64,000 nucleotides of DNA. It comes from Leptospira levettii. Its GTDB lineage: Bacteria > Spirochaetota > Leptospiria > Leptospirales > Leptospiraceae. A program made the translations under genes and the position numbers. Below, in pieces: positions 27,390 through 37,001 of the stretch. The stretch's first letter is position 1. The number at the start of each line of letters is the position of its first letter. The stretch is from assembly GCF_002812085.1 (NCBI RefSeq), contig NZ_NPDM01000001.1, forward strand, positions 1,302,001 to 1,366,000, written 5' to 3'. A model generated the notes under the pieces. The model had not been told where the DNA came from and made no database searches. It worked only from the letters and a program-made list of their open reading frames with translations.

Positions 27390-28205
27390 CTAAACAGGAA
27401 TATTTTTCTCAAGCCCCTTGTTGGCAAGTAACCAACCTTTTGACGCTTTTGTTTTTACCGCAAGCCAGAGGGAAAACTTTGGAAAGAGAGCTGGCATAAT
27501 CACGATAGTAGACCTGAGATAAGAAGGAACAAGGACTTCACCAGGATTTTTCACTATCGCTTTACAGATTGCCTTTGCCACTTGGTCTGGTTCTATAACA
27601 GGAGTAAAAATGGAAGGTTTGACACCATCTATCATTCTAGTCTTCGCCATTGATGGACAAATCCAACTAACACCGATTTGAGTTTCGTATAATTCCATTT
27701 TTAAGGCTTGAGAGAAACCAACCATTGCATGTTTGGTTGCGGAATAAGTGACAGTTCCTTCTGTTCCAAACTTACCTGCAATACTTGCTAGATTGATGAT
27801 ACATGCTTCTTTTTGTTCTCTGAGAATTGGCAACGATTCATAAACCAACTTCATTGGTCCATGAACATTGATTTGTAAGGCTTTTTTCCAAACAGAAAAA
27901 TCCTTTCCTTCAAAGGGACCACTAGGAGCAATCCCCGCATTGTTAATCAAAACTTGGAAACTGAGTTTATTCTTTCTGATTTTTTTGATAAGATTTCCGA
28001 TATCATCTTCTTTGGAAAGATCACAAACATATCCATAAAATTTTCTTCCTGCTGATTCCACTTTCAGTTGGATTTCTTTCAATAGGGATTGGTTGATATC
28101 AACTCCAATGATATCGTTTCCCTCTTTTGCCAATCGTTCTGCTGTTAAAGCACCAATTCCCATTCCACAGCCTGTAATCAAAATCGTATTTCCAGATAAT
28201 TTCAT
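27390..28205 (-). CDS. short-chain dehydrogenase/reductase
   Basis: A 271-residue SDR enzyme. NAD(P)-binding TGCGMGIG at about residues 11-18, NNAG near 88-91, catalytic Ser in NLASIAG and YSATK with the Tyr-Lys pair (about 154-158). The C-terminal half has hydrophobic stretches (TIVIMPALFPKFSLWLAV) seen in membrane-associated lipid-type SDRs. Substrate unknown. It is upstream of metF on the same strand and divergent from birA. Confidence 0.88.
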   Translation of the reverse strand: MKLSGNTILITGCGMGIGALTAERLAKEGNDIIGVDINQSLLKEIQLKVESAGRKFYGYVCDLSKEDDIGNLIKKIRKNKLSFQVLINNAGIAPSGPFEGKDFSVWKKALQINVHGPMKLVYESLPILREQKEACIINLASIAGKFGTEGTVTYSATKHAMVGFSQALKMELYETQIGVSWICPSMAKTRMIDGVKPSIFTPVIEPDQVAKAICKAIVKNPGEVLVPSYLRSTIVIMPALFPKFSLWLAVKTKASKGWLLANKGLEKNIPV

Positions 28206-28266
28206 ACCATGACTCTAATCTATTTTTTGGTTTCGTCAATCGGAATCATATAGGAAATAGACTCAA

Positions 28267-29022
28267 ATGCAATATCGACTTTTAAAACCTGAACTAGGTC
28301 ATAGATTACAGTCTGTAAACTCTACAAACGAATGGATCCGAAATCCAGAGGTTCCCTTTGGATCTTGGGTGATTGCAGAAGAACAGACGGCAGGAAAAGG
28401 ACGAGGCCAAAATTTATGGCAGTCGTTAGGCGAAGAACCATTAATATTCTCTGGGAAAATCAGAATTTCAGCTGCCGAAATTTCTTTGCCTTTACTTTCG
28501 ATTTTTATCTCTTCTGCATTGCTTAAAACAATTTTCTATTTTTTTCCTGAAAGGGAAGTAGATACTACAATCAAATGGCCAAATGATATTTATAAAAACG
28601 AAAAGAAAGTAGCAGGAATTTTAGTTCAATCTGAGTTTATCAATGGAGTTTATGATGTTGTGATTGGAATTGGACTCAACTTTTTTGGACAATCAGTACC
28701 TGAAGATTTAAAGGAGAAGGCTACCTTTTTATGTGATTCTCAAATAGGAGAAGGTGGTTTAGAAAGATTTGTAAATCATTTGGTCATAGGAATCAACCAA
28801 GCAGTGATCACACTCCTAGACCAAAGCCAAGTTTTAAAAGATTTAGTCTGGATCGAAGATCATTCTCTATTAAAGAACAAAGTCATTGAGACTGAATGGG
28901 ATGAAAGAATCGTAAGAGGTCGAGTTTTGGGAATTGATGAATTAGGATTCCTTCTTATTATGACTGAAACTGGCCAAAAGATTGAGCTTATGGACACTTC
29001 ACCAAAATTTCGGATGATATAA
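28267..29022 (+). CDS. birA: biotin--[acetyl-CoA-carboxylase] ligase
   Basis: A 251-residue enzyme that activates biotin with ATP and attaches it to carboxylase lysines. Motifs: STNEW, EEQTAGKGRGQNLW (the adenylate-binding loop), KWPNDIYKNEKKVAGILVQ, and GIGLNF. No N-terminal DNA-binding helix-turn-helix is present, so it is a group I enzyme that does not act as a repressor. AGGAAAT precedes the ATG. coaX starts immediately after its stop codon, so both cofactor genes form an operon. Confidence 0.95.
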   Translation: MQYRLLKPELGHRLQSVNSTNEWIRNPEVPFGSWVIAEEQTAGKGRGQNLWQSLGEEPLIFSGKIRISAAEISLPLLSIFISSALLKTIFYFFPEREVDTTIKWPNDIYKNEKKVAGILVQSEFINGVYDVVIGIGLNFFGQSVPEDLKEKATFLCDSQIGEGGLERFVNHLVIGINQAVITLLDQSQVLKDLVWIEDHSLLKNKVIETEWDERIVRGRVLGIDELGFLLIMTETGQKIELMDTSPKFRMI

Positions 29023-29814
29023 ATGTCAGAATCACCATTATTATTAGTTATCGATGTTGGAAATACTAACACTGTATTTGGAGTTTTTCGTGAAGGTCAA
29101 GAGACACCTGATTTTCACAAAAGAACTGTTACGCGAAGGGATCGAACTTCGGATGAACTAGGACTATTTCTAAAGGGATTTTTGACTCAAGAGAATGTAA
29201 AAGCAGACCGAGTCAAAAAAGCAATTTACTCAAGTGTTGTGCCTTCGCTCAATCCGATTGTCGAAAGAATGTTAGAGGACTGGTTTGATGTAAATCCACT
29301 TCGAGTTCATTACCAAATGAATTTAAACTTTGGAATCAGTTACCCTAGGCCATTTGAAATTGGTGCGGATCGACTTGTCAATGCGGCCTATTGTGCCAAA
29401 ACCTATCCAGGAAAAAAAGCCATCCTAGTCGATTTGGGTACTGCGACAACATTTTGTGTGATTAGCGAAAAACCAGAATACATTGGTGGTGTGATAGCAC
29501 CTGGATTAAAAATATCCATGGATGCTTTAACGAGAAACACAGCCCAACTTCCGCCAATTGTATTCGGTTCTCCTTCTCGTGTGTTGGGAGAATCAACTGT
29601 TGAATCAATCCAAGCTGGTTTTTTCTTTGGGTGGATTGGCCTTCTGAAAGAAATTGTGAGAGCCATCAAGGAAGAACATCCTGGTGATTATGTAGTAGTG
29701 GGAACCGGTGGTCTTGTGACAACAATCCATGCTTCGCATAACCAAGTGTTTGATGAAATTGATCCAATGATGACACTCAAAGGATTAAAAATTTTAGCTG
29801 ATTTAAATTCCTAA
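29023..29814 (+). CDS. coaX: type III pantothenate kinase
   Basis: A 263-residue enzyme that phosphorylates pantothenate, the first step of coenzyme A synthesis. ASKHA-fold motifs are visible: [16 protein letters not shown] (phosphate 1), [20 protein letters not shown] (phosphate 2), and VVGTGGL. Type III enzymes are independent of CoA feedback. It directly follows birA. The 3' end overlaps the convergent SGNH gene by 12 bases. Confidence 0.96.
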   Translation: MSESPLLLVIDVGNTNTVFGVFREGQETPDFHKRTVTRRDRTSDELGLFLKGFLTQENVKADRVKKAIYSSVVPSLNPIVERMLEDWFDVNPLRVHYQMNLNFGISYPRPFEIGADRLVNAAYCAKTYPGKKAILVDLGTATTFCVISEKPEYIGGVIAPGLKISMDALTRNTAQLPPIVFGSPSRVLGESTVESIQAGFFFGWIGLLKEIVRAIKEEHPGDYVVVGTGGLVTTIHASHNQVFDEIDPMMTLKGLKILADLNS

Positions 29815-30450
29815 GATTTTTTTTCGATACAACTCGCCCATAATTTCATAACCTACTTGGTTTGGATGAATTGGGTCTGATACAGGATATAAGGGAACAT
29901 TACCTTGGTAGGATTCAAATACTGATTCTACATCGATTGTCTCTACATTTTGTTTTTGAGATTTGATTTGGCGTAGTGTTTCGTTATTGGTGCGGATCGT
30001 TTCCCGTATCGAGGACATATTTGTTCTTGGAATTAAGGTAAGATATACTATCGAATTCTGAGAGTTTTGCAAAAAATCAATTAAGGAACGTGTGCGAGTT
30101 TCATAGCCAGAGGTTCCATAAACCATCGCATCGTTTGTACCTAATTCTAAAATCCAAATCTGAGTTGGAATCTCATTCAATCGATTTTTATTTTGTAACC
30201 AATCTTCCGTTGAGTAACCAGCAACGGAAAGATCTGTTACTGTAAATTCACTTGGTAATTTTTGTTTCAGACCAAATCCGTTTGACCATTGTGCGAGTGA
30301 ATCTCCAACAATTGTGATTTTACGGTTCAAAGAATTTGCTCCTAATAAAGAAAGATATTGTTGTGAAGGTTTATCTGAATGGTAACAAAAATGGAAACTA
30401 AACTGAAAAACAAAGAAACATAGAATATGTTTTAACTTCGTGAAATTCAT
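29803..30450 (-). CDS. SGNH/GDSL hydrolase, probable lipoprotein
   Basis: The ATG at 30450, which overlaps the upstream TGA (ATGA), gives 215 residues and begins with a signal ending FSFHFC (Cys around residue 22); longer readings run into the neighbouring gene. SGNH blocks are complete: [10 protein letters not shown] (Ser nucleophile), GYS (Gly), LELGTNDAM (Asn) and [10 protein letters not shown] (Asp-His). Such enzymes remove acetyl or acyl groups from sugars or lipids. Being coupled to a GT-C glycosyltransferase, it may act on the same surface glycan; that is inference. Confidence 0.83.
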   Translation of the reverse strand: MNFTKLKHILCFFVFQFSFHFCYHSDKPSQQYLSLLGANSLNRKITIVGDSLAQWSNGFGLKQKLPSEFTVTDLSVAGYSTEDWLQNKNRLNEIPTQIWILELGTNDAMVYGTSGYETRTRSLIDFLQNSQNSIVYLTLIPRTNMSSIRETIRTNNETLRQIKSQKQNVETIDVESVFESYQGNVPLYPVSDPIHPNQVGYEIMGELYRKKILGI

Positions 30451-31880
30451 TTTCTCGTATAAACAATAGTTTTGTAATGTAACCAATGATTTGATGGAAC
30501 GGGTATATCCCATTCTTTTCGAATCCAATTCCCTTGTTTTAAATATTCTTTAATGGTATCATTGATAAGATTTTCATCATAAAAGATAAAACTATCACGA
30601 GAGTGGATCGTTTTGATATAAGTAGTCGATGGAAGTTCCAGTTCACCAGGGATAAATTCTAAAATATCCAAATCAGGACGTTTGGATTTGAGATAAAAAT
30701 AAGGGTCTGGTAAACTCTGAAGGTAAAGTGCTTTTGAATTTGATAAACTTTTTTCAATCTTTTGAAAATGCAAAGTTTGGATTTCATTCGTATCTGTCTT
30801 TGACCAATGGATCTTAACTATGAAAATCATAGCAAATAAGGATACCAAGATTCCGACATATGGAAGTTTGTTAACGAATGATTTTTCTTCGAGTAACAAT
30901 GCCATTCCGAAAGCCAAAGGGAAAAGGCTATGGTATACATACCAACCTTCAGAAGAAGTATACAAGGCTACAAAAACTGACAAAATCCAAACCCAAAATA
31001 AATACCATGAATTCATTTGTTTTGTTTTGTTTTGGAAAAGTTTGAATGTAAAAAAACATAAACATGATAGTTGTAGACCAATGATCACCAAACGAATTTT
31101 GGGAAATCCAAATCCAAAAGAAAAGATTTTCAACTTATCAATGAGTGTAAAAGTTTTGAGAAGGTTTTGTTTTCTCGTAAGTTGAGCTCCAAACTGAATT
31201 TGAAACCAATCCCAATTTGGATGGATATAATAAATCCAAACCAGTATTGGTAAAACTCCACCTAACAAAAACCAGATTATTTTTTTAAAACCAAAATTTT
31301 GATAAATTAGAAAAAGTGTAATGAGTCCAAAAGAAGCACCGATGGGATGAGATAATGCGGAAAACGACAACATCACACCCGCAAAAAAAGAATTCCAATT
31401 TGATTTACTTTTGTTTGTTGCAAAGAGTAAACTTAGGATAAAAAAACAGGCAGTGAGGGCTTCCATACGAGCGACAGTGCCAAACCGAAATACAAGAGGT
31501 TCCCAAAGTACACTCGCGAGGGCAATTTGAGCTGCCATCTCTGAAATCGAAAGTCTTTTGAGTAAAATATAAAATCCAAGTGCAGTTAAGTAAACAATAC
31601 AAACATTCGCTATGCGAAGGGTGATTAAACTATCAGGGAAAATAGATAATGTAAATCCTGAAAATAATAGATAACCAGGTGGCATCCATAATGTTTTGGA
31701 TTCCATGCCAGGTATGAGTCCAGTGAGGACCTCGGTTTTTAAATGTCCTGTATTTGCAAATGAGATGGCAGGGGAATAAAATAAAACTTCATCTGGCCAT
31801 ACAACAGGCAATACTCCTAAGCTGATACCAACTTGGAAACAGTAAAGAAGGGAGATGAATAGAAACGAGGCATAAGCCAC
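30447..31880 (-). CDS. GT-C fold membrane glycosyltransferase (GT39-like)
   Basis: About ten membrane helices. The acidic pair in VWPDEVLFYSPA (first large loop) and WMPPGYLLFSG are characteristic of the GT39/ArnT-type enzymes that use a polyprenyl-phosphate sugar. The GTG at 31880 is preferred (477 residues), starting directly ahead of the first helix and seven bases after the STAS stop; an earlier ATG at 31964 would overlap the STAS gene by 77 bases. The SGNH hydrolase gene overlaps its end. Acceptor unknown. Confidence 0.75.
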   Translation of the reverse strand: MAYASFLFISLLYCFQVGISLGVLPVVWPDEVLFYSPAISFANTGHLKTEVLTGLIPGMESKTLWMPPGYLLFSGFTLSIFPDSLITLRIANVCIVYLTALGFYILLKRLSISEMAAQIALASVLWEPLVFRFGTVARMEALTACFFILSLLFATNKSKSNWNSFFAGVMLSFSALSHPIGASFGLITLFLIYQNFGFKKIIWFLLGGVLPILVWIYYIHPNWDWFQIQFGAQLTRKQNLLKTFTLIDKLKIFSFGFGFPKIRLVIIGLQLSCLCFFTFKLFQNKTKQMNSWYLFWVWILSVFVALYTSSEGWYVYHSLFPLAFGMALLLEEKSFVNKLPYVGILVSLFAMIFIVKIHWSKTDTNEIQTLHFQKIEKSLSNSKALYLQSLPDPYFYLKSKRPDLDILEFIPGELELPSTTYIKTIHSRDSFIFYDENLINDTIKEYLKQGNWIRKEWDIPVPSNHWLHYKTIVYTRK

Positions 31881-31887
31881 GTTCGTT

Positions 31888-32226
31888 CTACTTTGAGAGA
31901 GAGTTAACGGCTTCTTGTTCCGTTTCGAAAACTTCAAACAAATCGAGTAGTTCCACAACATCAAAAACCTTTTTTACAGGCGGGGTGATGCAACAGAGTT
32001 TGAGTTTTCTTCCTTGTTTGTCGAGTTCTCGAACCATACCAACGAAGATTCGAATCCCAGAGGAGGAGATATAGGATATAAGCTCCAGGTTGATGATGAT
32101 GTCACCTTCCCCGTTTTGCACGTCATCAGCTAATTTTGCCTCAACCTCATCAGAATGTGTAATGTCTAAACGACCATTGAGGTGAACGAGTGTGTGCTTT
32201 CCGATTTTTTTGGTTTTTATTTCCAA
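31888..32226 (-). CDS. STAS-domain anti-sigma factor antagonist
   Basis: A 112-residue SpoIIAA/RsbV-like protein. The phosphorylation loop reads ISYISSSGIR (about 50-59); Ser55 matches the serine phosphorylated in SpoIIAA, although the usual Asp before it is Ser. Starts at TTG with an AAGTAGG-type site. Proteins of this kind bind an RsbW-type kinase, and SpoIIE phosphatases such as those at 7136 and 54232 restore the active form. No RsbW or sigma gene is in the window, so the circuit must be completed elsewhere. Confidence 0.88.
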   Translation of the reverse strand: MEIKTKKIGKHTLVHLNGRLDITHSDEVEAKLADDVQNGEGDIIINLELISYISSSGIRIFVGMVRELDKQGRKLKLCCITPPVKKVFDVVELLDLFEVFETEQEAVNSLSK

Positions 32227-32281
32227 AGCGAGCCTACTTGGAGACTAGAATCTTTGAAAACACCAAAGGTTCAAGAAATTT

Positions 32282-32899
32282 TTACGCTGCTTGGTTTCTG
32301 TTTCTCGTAAAAAGTCGAGGATCGTTGTGTTCTGCCTCCGGAATATGCAACATAATCCTTTGACGAGTGGAACGAGACGTCCTATGGCCTAAAAATTCTT
32401 GGATTTCCCAAACAGGGAATCCCTTTTGGTACAAATCGAGAGCAATCACATCTCTTAAAAAGGGAATATGGATTTCTCTGGAAATGAGACGGCTTGCATT
32501 TTTGAGAATTTTTTGTATGGTGCGTGTTCGCAAAACTCCATCTCTTCCCGGGAATAGATAATCATTCGGTAAAAACTCACATGCATACCGGTAGAGTTCG
32601 ATCGCAAAATTGGGTTCGAGAAAGATATTACGCCTGCGTAGGCGACCACCGTTCTTTAAATGGAAACGATTCATTTCCGCATTAAAATCGGCAATCTTTA
32701 GATGGATGAGCTCAGGTAAAGATAGTCCCGTACATACTAAAAATTTGATGATCAAATAGTGTAGGTGGTTACGGCATCTCAGTTTATGGAGTAAATTTCG
32801 GACTTCTGTTTGGTCTAATAGAGAGTTTTCAATTGTACAAACATCAACAGTAAGAATGTGTGGGAGTAAAGTTGGTAGTTTCAAATTAGTATTTAGCAT
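32282..32899 (-). CDS. degenerate tyrosine-recombinase-like protein
   Basis: A 205-residue protein consisting of the C-terminal catalytic fold of the Xer/integrase family only, with no N-terminal SAM-like arm. Recognisable landmarks: VCTGLSLPELIHLKIADF (canonical TGLRVSEL..L), IPFLRDVIALDLYQKG (canonical HxLRHxFATHLL.xG) and EFLGHRT. However, the first catalytic Arg is Ser60, the HxxR His is Pro146, and the region that should hold the Tyr nucleophile reads STRQRIMLHIP with no Tyr downstream. It is probably a DNA-binding relative that no longer cuts DNA. No insertion remnants flank it. Confidence 0.75.
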   Translation of the reverse strand: MLNTNLKLPTLLPHILTVDVCTIENSLLDQTEVRNLLHKLRCRNHLHYLIIKFLVCTGLSLPELIHLKIADFNAEMNRFHLKNGGRLRRRNIFLEPNFAIELYRYACEFLPNDYLFPGRDGVLRTRTIQKILKNASRLISREIHIPFLRDVIALDLYQKGFPVWEIQEFLGHRTSRSTRQRIMLHIPEAEHNDPRLFTRNRNQAA

Positions 32900-33089
32900 A
32901 TTTTTCTTGTGGAATGTATCAGAGTATTACAATCCATGCAATTAAATTGTCACCAAACCGTAGTTTTGGATCACTATTTTTGAAGAAATAAATTTCCTAG
33001 TTCATGTTTTTGCACGATGAATTTTTCTGCTTGATTCAAATTTAAAAAACGATTTTATCATTGGGAGAAACGATAAAGGATTAAAACAA

Positions 33090-34160
33090 ATGGACTCGCT
33101 GGAACTCAAATCAAATGACCCGGAACTACAACTTACAAAAGAAGACATTCAAAAAGTTGAGGAATTAACCGGACAAATTAAACTCAATAATCCAAATGAC
33201 ATAGTTTCTTATGGATCCTCTGCCCAAGCCAAAGTCTCGGATTTTGCGGACAAAGTTTTAGCTGAAATTAAAACCAAGGATGCTGGTTATGCGGGAGATT
33301 TATTAAATCAATTATTATTTAAAATCAAAGATTTGGATATGGATAGTTTTGCGGGGGAAGGAAGTACTCTTTCTAAAATTCCATTGATAGGTGGTCTCTT
33401 TGATGTTTCTCGAAAATTTTTAGCAAAGTTTGAAGATCTAGAATCTCAAATTGGAAAAATTGTAGATGAACTGCATTCAGCAAGAACCAATCTCACAAAA
33501 GACATAACTTTATTGCAGGCGTTATACGAAAAGAACTTAGAATATTTCAAAGAAATTCAAATCTACATTGCCGCAGGTGACAAAAAGATCCAAGAGTTAA
33601 GAGACAAAATTCTTCCTGAAATGTTGGAAAAGGCAAAAGCGCAAGGTGATACCTTAGCATCCCAACAGTACCAAGATATGGTGCAAATGGTGGATCGTTT
33701 TGAGAAAAAAATTCATGATCTAAAACTCACTAGAATCCTTTCCCTACAAACAGGCCCACAAATCCGATTGATCCAAAGCGGAAACCAAGTATTGGTTGAA
33801 AAAATCCAGAGTTCAATTTTAAATACAATCCCTTTATGGAAAAATCAAATTGTGATCGCTCTTGGTTTGATGCGCCAAAGAAAAGCTTTGGAAGCACAAA
33901 AACAAGTTTCAAAAACCACAAATGATTTGATTCAAAAAAATGCTGAGATGTTAAAGTCTGGTACTGTTGAGATTGCAAAGGAATCGGAAAAAGGAATCAT
34001 TGAAATTGAAACACTCAAAAATGTGAACCAACAATTGATCGAAACGATTACCGAAACCTTAAAAATCCAGGAAGATGGTCGTCAAAAACGAAAGTTGGCG
34101 GAACAAGAGATGATCAAAATCGAATCCGACATCAAACAAAAACTTTTGGAATCTAAATAG
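33090..34160 (+). CDS. TelA-family protein
   Basis: A 356-residue soluble, highly helical protein. It follows the TelA (toxic anion resistance) layout: IPLIGGLFDVSRKFLAKFEDLESQIGKIVDEL early, a long LTKDITLLQALYEKN segment, and coiled-coil central and C-terminal regions (LRDKILPEMLEKAKAQGDTLASQQYQDM split across about 170-205). TelA was named from tellurite resistance but the biochemical role is unclear. AAAGGA lies nine bases upstream of the ATG. The next gene encodes an XpaC-like protein, the standard partner of TelA. Confidence 0.85.
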   Translation: MDSLELKSNDPELQLTKEDIQKVEELTGQIKLNNPNDIVSYGSSAQAKVSDFADKVLAEIKTKDAGYAGDLLNQLLFKIKDLDMDSFAGEGSTLSKIPLIGGLFDVSRKFLAKFEDLESQIGKIVDELHSARTNLTKDITLLQALYEKNLEYFKEIQIYIAAGDKKIQELRDKILPEMLEKAKAQGDTLASQQYQDMVQMVDRFEKKIHDLKLTRILSLQTGPQIRLIQSGNQVLVEKIQSSILNTIPLWKNQIVIALGLMRQRKALEAQKQVSKTTNDLIQKNAEMLKSGTVEIAKESEKGIIEIETLKNVNQQLIETITETLKIQEDGRQKRKLAEQEMIKIESDIKQKLLESK

Positions 34161-34161
34161 A

Positions 34162-35031
34162 ATGACAGACATACAATTGGAACAAGACCAAGAAGAAAAA
34201 AAGTGGGCCAGAAGGGCCCATATCTCTACTTTGCTCACCTATCCTATGGCATTATTGCCATTCCCTTTCTATTTTTCCTCTCTTGGAGCAATGATTTATC
34301 CATTTGTGATGTGGTTATCTCGTGGTAAATCATCCTATTCCGCAAAACAATCATTAGAAGCAATGTATCTACAAGCACTTCTATCTCTTGGATATTTTGG
34401 TTTTGGAACCAAGTTCGGTGATGATAGAGTATTACTTGTGTTTTCCTACGTATTTATGGCTTTTTTACATGTTGTTTTTTTAGGAATTGCGATCTATCGA
34501 ACAACAATTGGAAAACCACACCATTATCCATTTAGCTTTTTTCCATTACTCTTTTCCTCCCACCAAACAAAGGAAAATTGGAATGAGTTAAAGAAAAAAT
34601 TTGAAGATAAAGTAGAATTTTCAGAATATAAAACCCAAATGGAAAAGTTAGATTCCTTTCGAGTATCAACTGAAAAAGATGCAAAATCACTTATGGATAC
34701 AAACCTACAAAGTTTGTGTAATGAGTATTTGCATTCACTGTCTGATTTAAGAGTGAAACTTGCAGAAGATCCACTTTCTTATCGTAAGGCAAAACAATTC
34801 TTAAACTATTTTCCAGAAACTGTTTCCAAAATTCTGAACCAATACATCAAAGTGAATCAGAATTCAAATACCCCTGATGCAGAAAAAAGAAAATCAGAGC
34901 TCAATTCTTTATTAAGTGAAGTGATCAAAACCACTGAACAAGTTCGAAATAAATTGAAAGCTGATGAAACCCTAAATTTAGATGTTGAGATCACTGCCAT
35001 GAAGAAAAACATCGAATTTGGCGGGTATTAA
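34162..35031 (+). CDS. membrane protein with XpaC-like helical tail
   Basis: A 289-residue protein that starts one base after telA. The N-terminal part (about 10-125) has four hydrophobic helices in the DUF4870/Tic20-like pattern (ISTLLTYPMALLPFPFYF, then AKQSLEAMYLQALLSLGYF). The C-terminal part (130-289) is soluble helix (FLNYFPETVSKILNQYIKV) resembling the XpaC hydrolysis-protein family's tail. In other bacteria xpaC and telA are neighbours. Its stop shares one base with the ATG of the next gene. Confidence 0.7.
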   Translation: MTDIQLEQDQEEKKWARRAHISTLLTYPMALLPFPFYFSSLGAMIYPFVMWLSRGKSSYSAKQSLEAMYLQALLSLGYFGFGTKFGDDRVLLVFSYVFMAFLHVVFLGIAIYRTTIGKPHHYPFSFFPLLFSSHQTKENWNELKKKFEDKVEFSEYKTQMEKLDSFRVSTEKDAKSLMDTNLQSLCNEYLHSLSDLRVKLAEDPLSYRKAKQFLNYFPETVSKILNQYIKVNQNSNTPDAEKRKSELNSLLSEVIKTTEQVRNKLKADETLNLDVEITAMKKNIEFGGY

Positions 35032-35843
35032 TGCATTCTGAATTACTTGATAGATCCTATCACTTTCTAAATTTTTTACCGAATGTTGTGGACTTCCTTG
35101 TTGAAAAACACAAGGAGTCAAATTTAAAAGTAGATGAAAAAAGTTTATACAACCTCGTAACAGAAGCTGATCTTAAAGCAGAATCGATGATCCTGGAGGA
35201 GATCCAAAAAAATTTCCCTTTGGATGGAATCTTATCTGAAGAACGTGGTGCCATCGAAGGTAGTTCCGGGTATACATGGGTAATTGATCCTTTGGATGGT
35301 ACCACAAATTACACACATGGTTTACCGCTATATGGTGTTTCTGTTGGAGTTGTCGAAACAGAAACAATGGCACCAGTGATTGGTATGGTTTTTTTTCCCG
35401 AACTAAATACATATTACCATGCAATCAAGGGCCAAGGTGCCTTCCGCGAAAAAAAACAAATTCAAGTCTCTCAAACAAAGTCGATGAAAGATTCTCTTTT
35501 TGTTACAGGATTTCCTTATGATCGAAATTTATCGCTGGATACACTGATGCAATATTACAAATCGATTTTACAAAAATCGAGAGGAATCCGTCGAACAGGA
35601 GCTGCAACATTGGACTTATGTTGGTTAGCTGAAGGAAAATTTGAAGGTTATTACGAATTAGGATTAAAACCTTGGGATATGGCAGCCGCAGGTCTCATCG
35701 TTATGGAAGCAAAGGGGAAATTAACTTCTATGGATGGTAATGATTTTTCGATCATGATCCCGAGTTTACTTGCAAGTAATGGATATGTTCATGAGTATTT
35801 ACTCGCTGAGTTTGAAGGGCAAATTAACCGAGTAGTTTATTGA
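35031..35843 (+). CDS. inositol-1-monophosphatase family protein (SuhB-like)
   Basis: A 270-residue lithium-sensitive phosphatase family member that hydrolyses inositol phosphates and related sugar phosphates. The metal-binding motifs are visible: Glu in LSEERGA (about 68), WVIDPLDGTTNYTHGLP (about 83-99) and KPWDMAAAGLIVMEAKG (about 215-231). Start codon overlaps the previous stop (TAATG). The 3' end overlaps a convergent glycosyltransferase gene by 20 bases. Substrate not determinable; inositol phosphate is the default. Confidence 0.92.
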   Translation: MHSELLDRSYHFLNFLPNVVDFLVEKHKESNLKVDEKSLYNLVTEADLKAESMILEEIQKNFPLDGILSEERGAIEGSSGYTWVIDPLDGTTNYTHGLPLYGVSVGVVETETMAPVIGMVFFPELNTYYHAIKGQGAFREKKQIQVSQTKSMKDSLFVTGFPYDRNLSLDTLMQYYKSILQKSRGIRRTGAATLDLCWLAEGKFEGYYELGLKPWDMAAAGLIVMEAKGKLTSMDGNDFSIMIPSLLASNGYVHEYLLAEFEGQINRVVY

Positions 35844-36999
35844 CCATTTGGTTGAGTTTTGTTCGAATCACTTCCTTTGAGAAATTAGCAAGTACATACT
35901 TTCTACCATTTTTTCCTAATCGAACTTTCAGATTTTCATTTTCTAAAAGGTATTCTAACATCCTTTGGAATGAAACTTTATCCGAATAATACAATCCACC
36001 TTGACTTCGAATACAATGACCTTTCATCACTGATGAGTTAGCATTTACCAGAACAGGTTTTTCCTGGAGCCAAGATTCCATAATCGAAATAGAAAAACTT
36101 TCATACGCAGAAGGATTTATCAGGAGGTAAGATTTTTGAATTTCAGAAATTTTCTCTCCTTCTGATACATATCCTGAAAATAGTATCTCTTTTTCTTTTG
36201 AAATATCCATTGAAAAAACTGAACCTAAACATTTGAGATTCACATCGGTTCGATGACTTAGATTTTTCCACTCATGATAATCTTGGAATAATTCAGGATA
36301 TCCCTTCGCTGGTTCAATACGACCGATCGTCAATAGTTGGATCGTATTACTATTGGAGATAAAATCTTGATTTGAATTGAAGTGATCTTCGACGTAAGTG
36401 CCGATTAAAAAGTAATCCTTAGCTCTTTGGTTTGTATAAGATTCGTATACTGCTAATTCTTCAGGAGCATTAAAACTGTAAATATAGTGATTTAAGTATA
36501 TTTGTTTATAAATCGGTAAGCGGAAAGGAGGTTCAGCATGGAATGTAGGAACAATCACAAAAGGTATTTTAAGTAAAGGAATACTCATAACTACTGGATA
36601 ATATAAATATCCAATGAGTATGATTAAATCATATTCAAATTGATTTTTTGAAATATAGTCTATTAAATCTGGAGAATAGGGACCTTGTTCTTTTATAAAA
36701 TCCATTTGGTCTTTCGATGAGACCGACTCACCAACAAACAAACATTGATTTAGTATTTTATTCATGTAATCAATATTACGTTTTTTTCTAACTTCAAATC
36801 GAAGGATTTTATATCTGTTTTCGTTTGTTATTCCTGTTTTAAATTCATTTTCCCAGGTAACATAATTTTTTGCAGAAGTTGTACAAACTGTAACATCATG
36901 AGTCTCTGACAATATATCTACATAATCAAAGGCTAATTTTTCTGCACCACCTGATGCGTTTTGTAAAAATCGAGGTGTAATGAATAGAATTTTTGCCAT
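35824..36999 (-). CDS. family 4 glycosyltransferase
   Basis: A 391-residue GT-B fold enzyme. N-terminal acceptor half (ILFITPRFLQNASGGAEKL) and C-terminal nucleotide-sugar half with LTIGRIEPAKGYPEL and the acidic loop NPSAYESFSISIMESW (E-x7-E). Retaining glycosyltransferase; donor and acceptor unknown. The last of a four-gene minus-strand run (39120, 38048, 37002, then this). No transmembrane helix, so cytoplasmic at the inner membrane. Presumed role in LPS O-antigen or exopolysaccharide. Confidence 0.88.
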   Translation of the reverse strand: MAKILFITPRFLQNASGGAEKLAFDYVDILSETHDVTVCTTSAKNYVTWENEFKTGITNENRYKILRFEVRKKRNIDYMNKILNQCLFVGESVSSKDQMDFIKEQGPYSPDLIDYISKNQFEYDLIILIGYLYYPVVMSIPLLKIPFVIVPTFHAEPPFRLPIYKQIYLNHYIYSFNAPEELAVYESYTNQRAKDYFLIGTYVEDHFNSNQDFISNSNTIQLLTIGRIEPAKGYPELFQDYHEWKNLSHRTDVNLKCLGSVFSMDISKEKEILFSGYVSEGEKISEIQKSYLLINPSAYESFSISIMESWLQEKPVLVNANSSVMKGHCIRSQGGLYYSDKVSFQRMLEYLLENENLKVRLGKNGRKYVLANFSKEVIRTKLNQMVNKLLG

Positions 37000-37001
37000 G
37001 G

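Noticed and set aside
32282..32899. Integrase-like gene as a sign of a prophage or genomic island
   Set aside because: No tRNA, attachment repeat, phage gene or transposase is nearby, and the active-site residues are lost.
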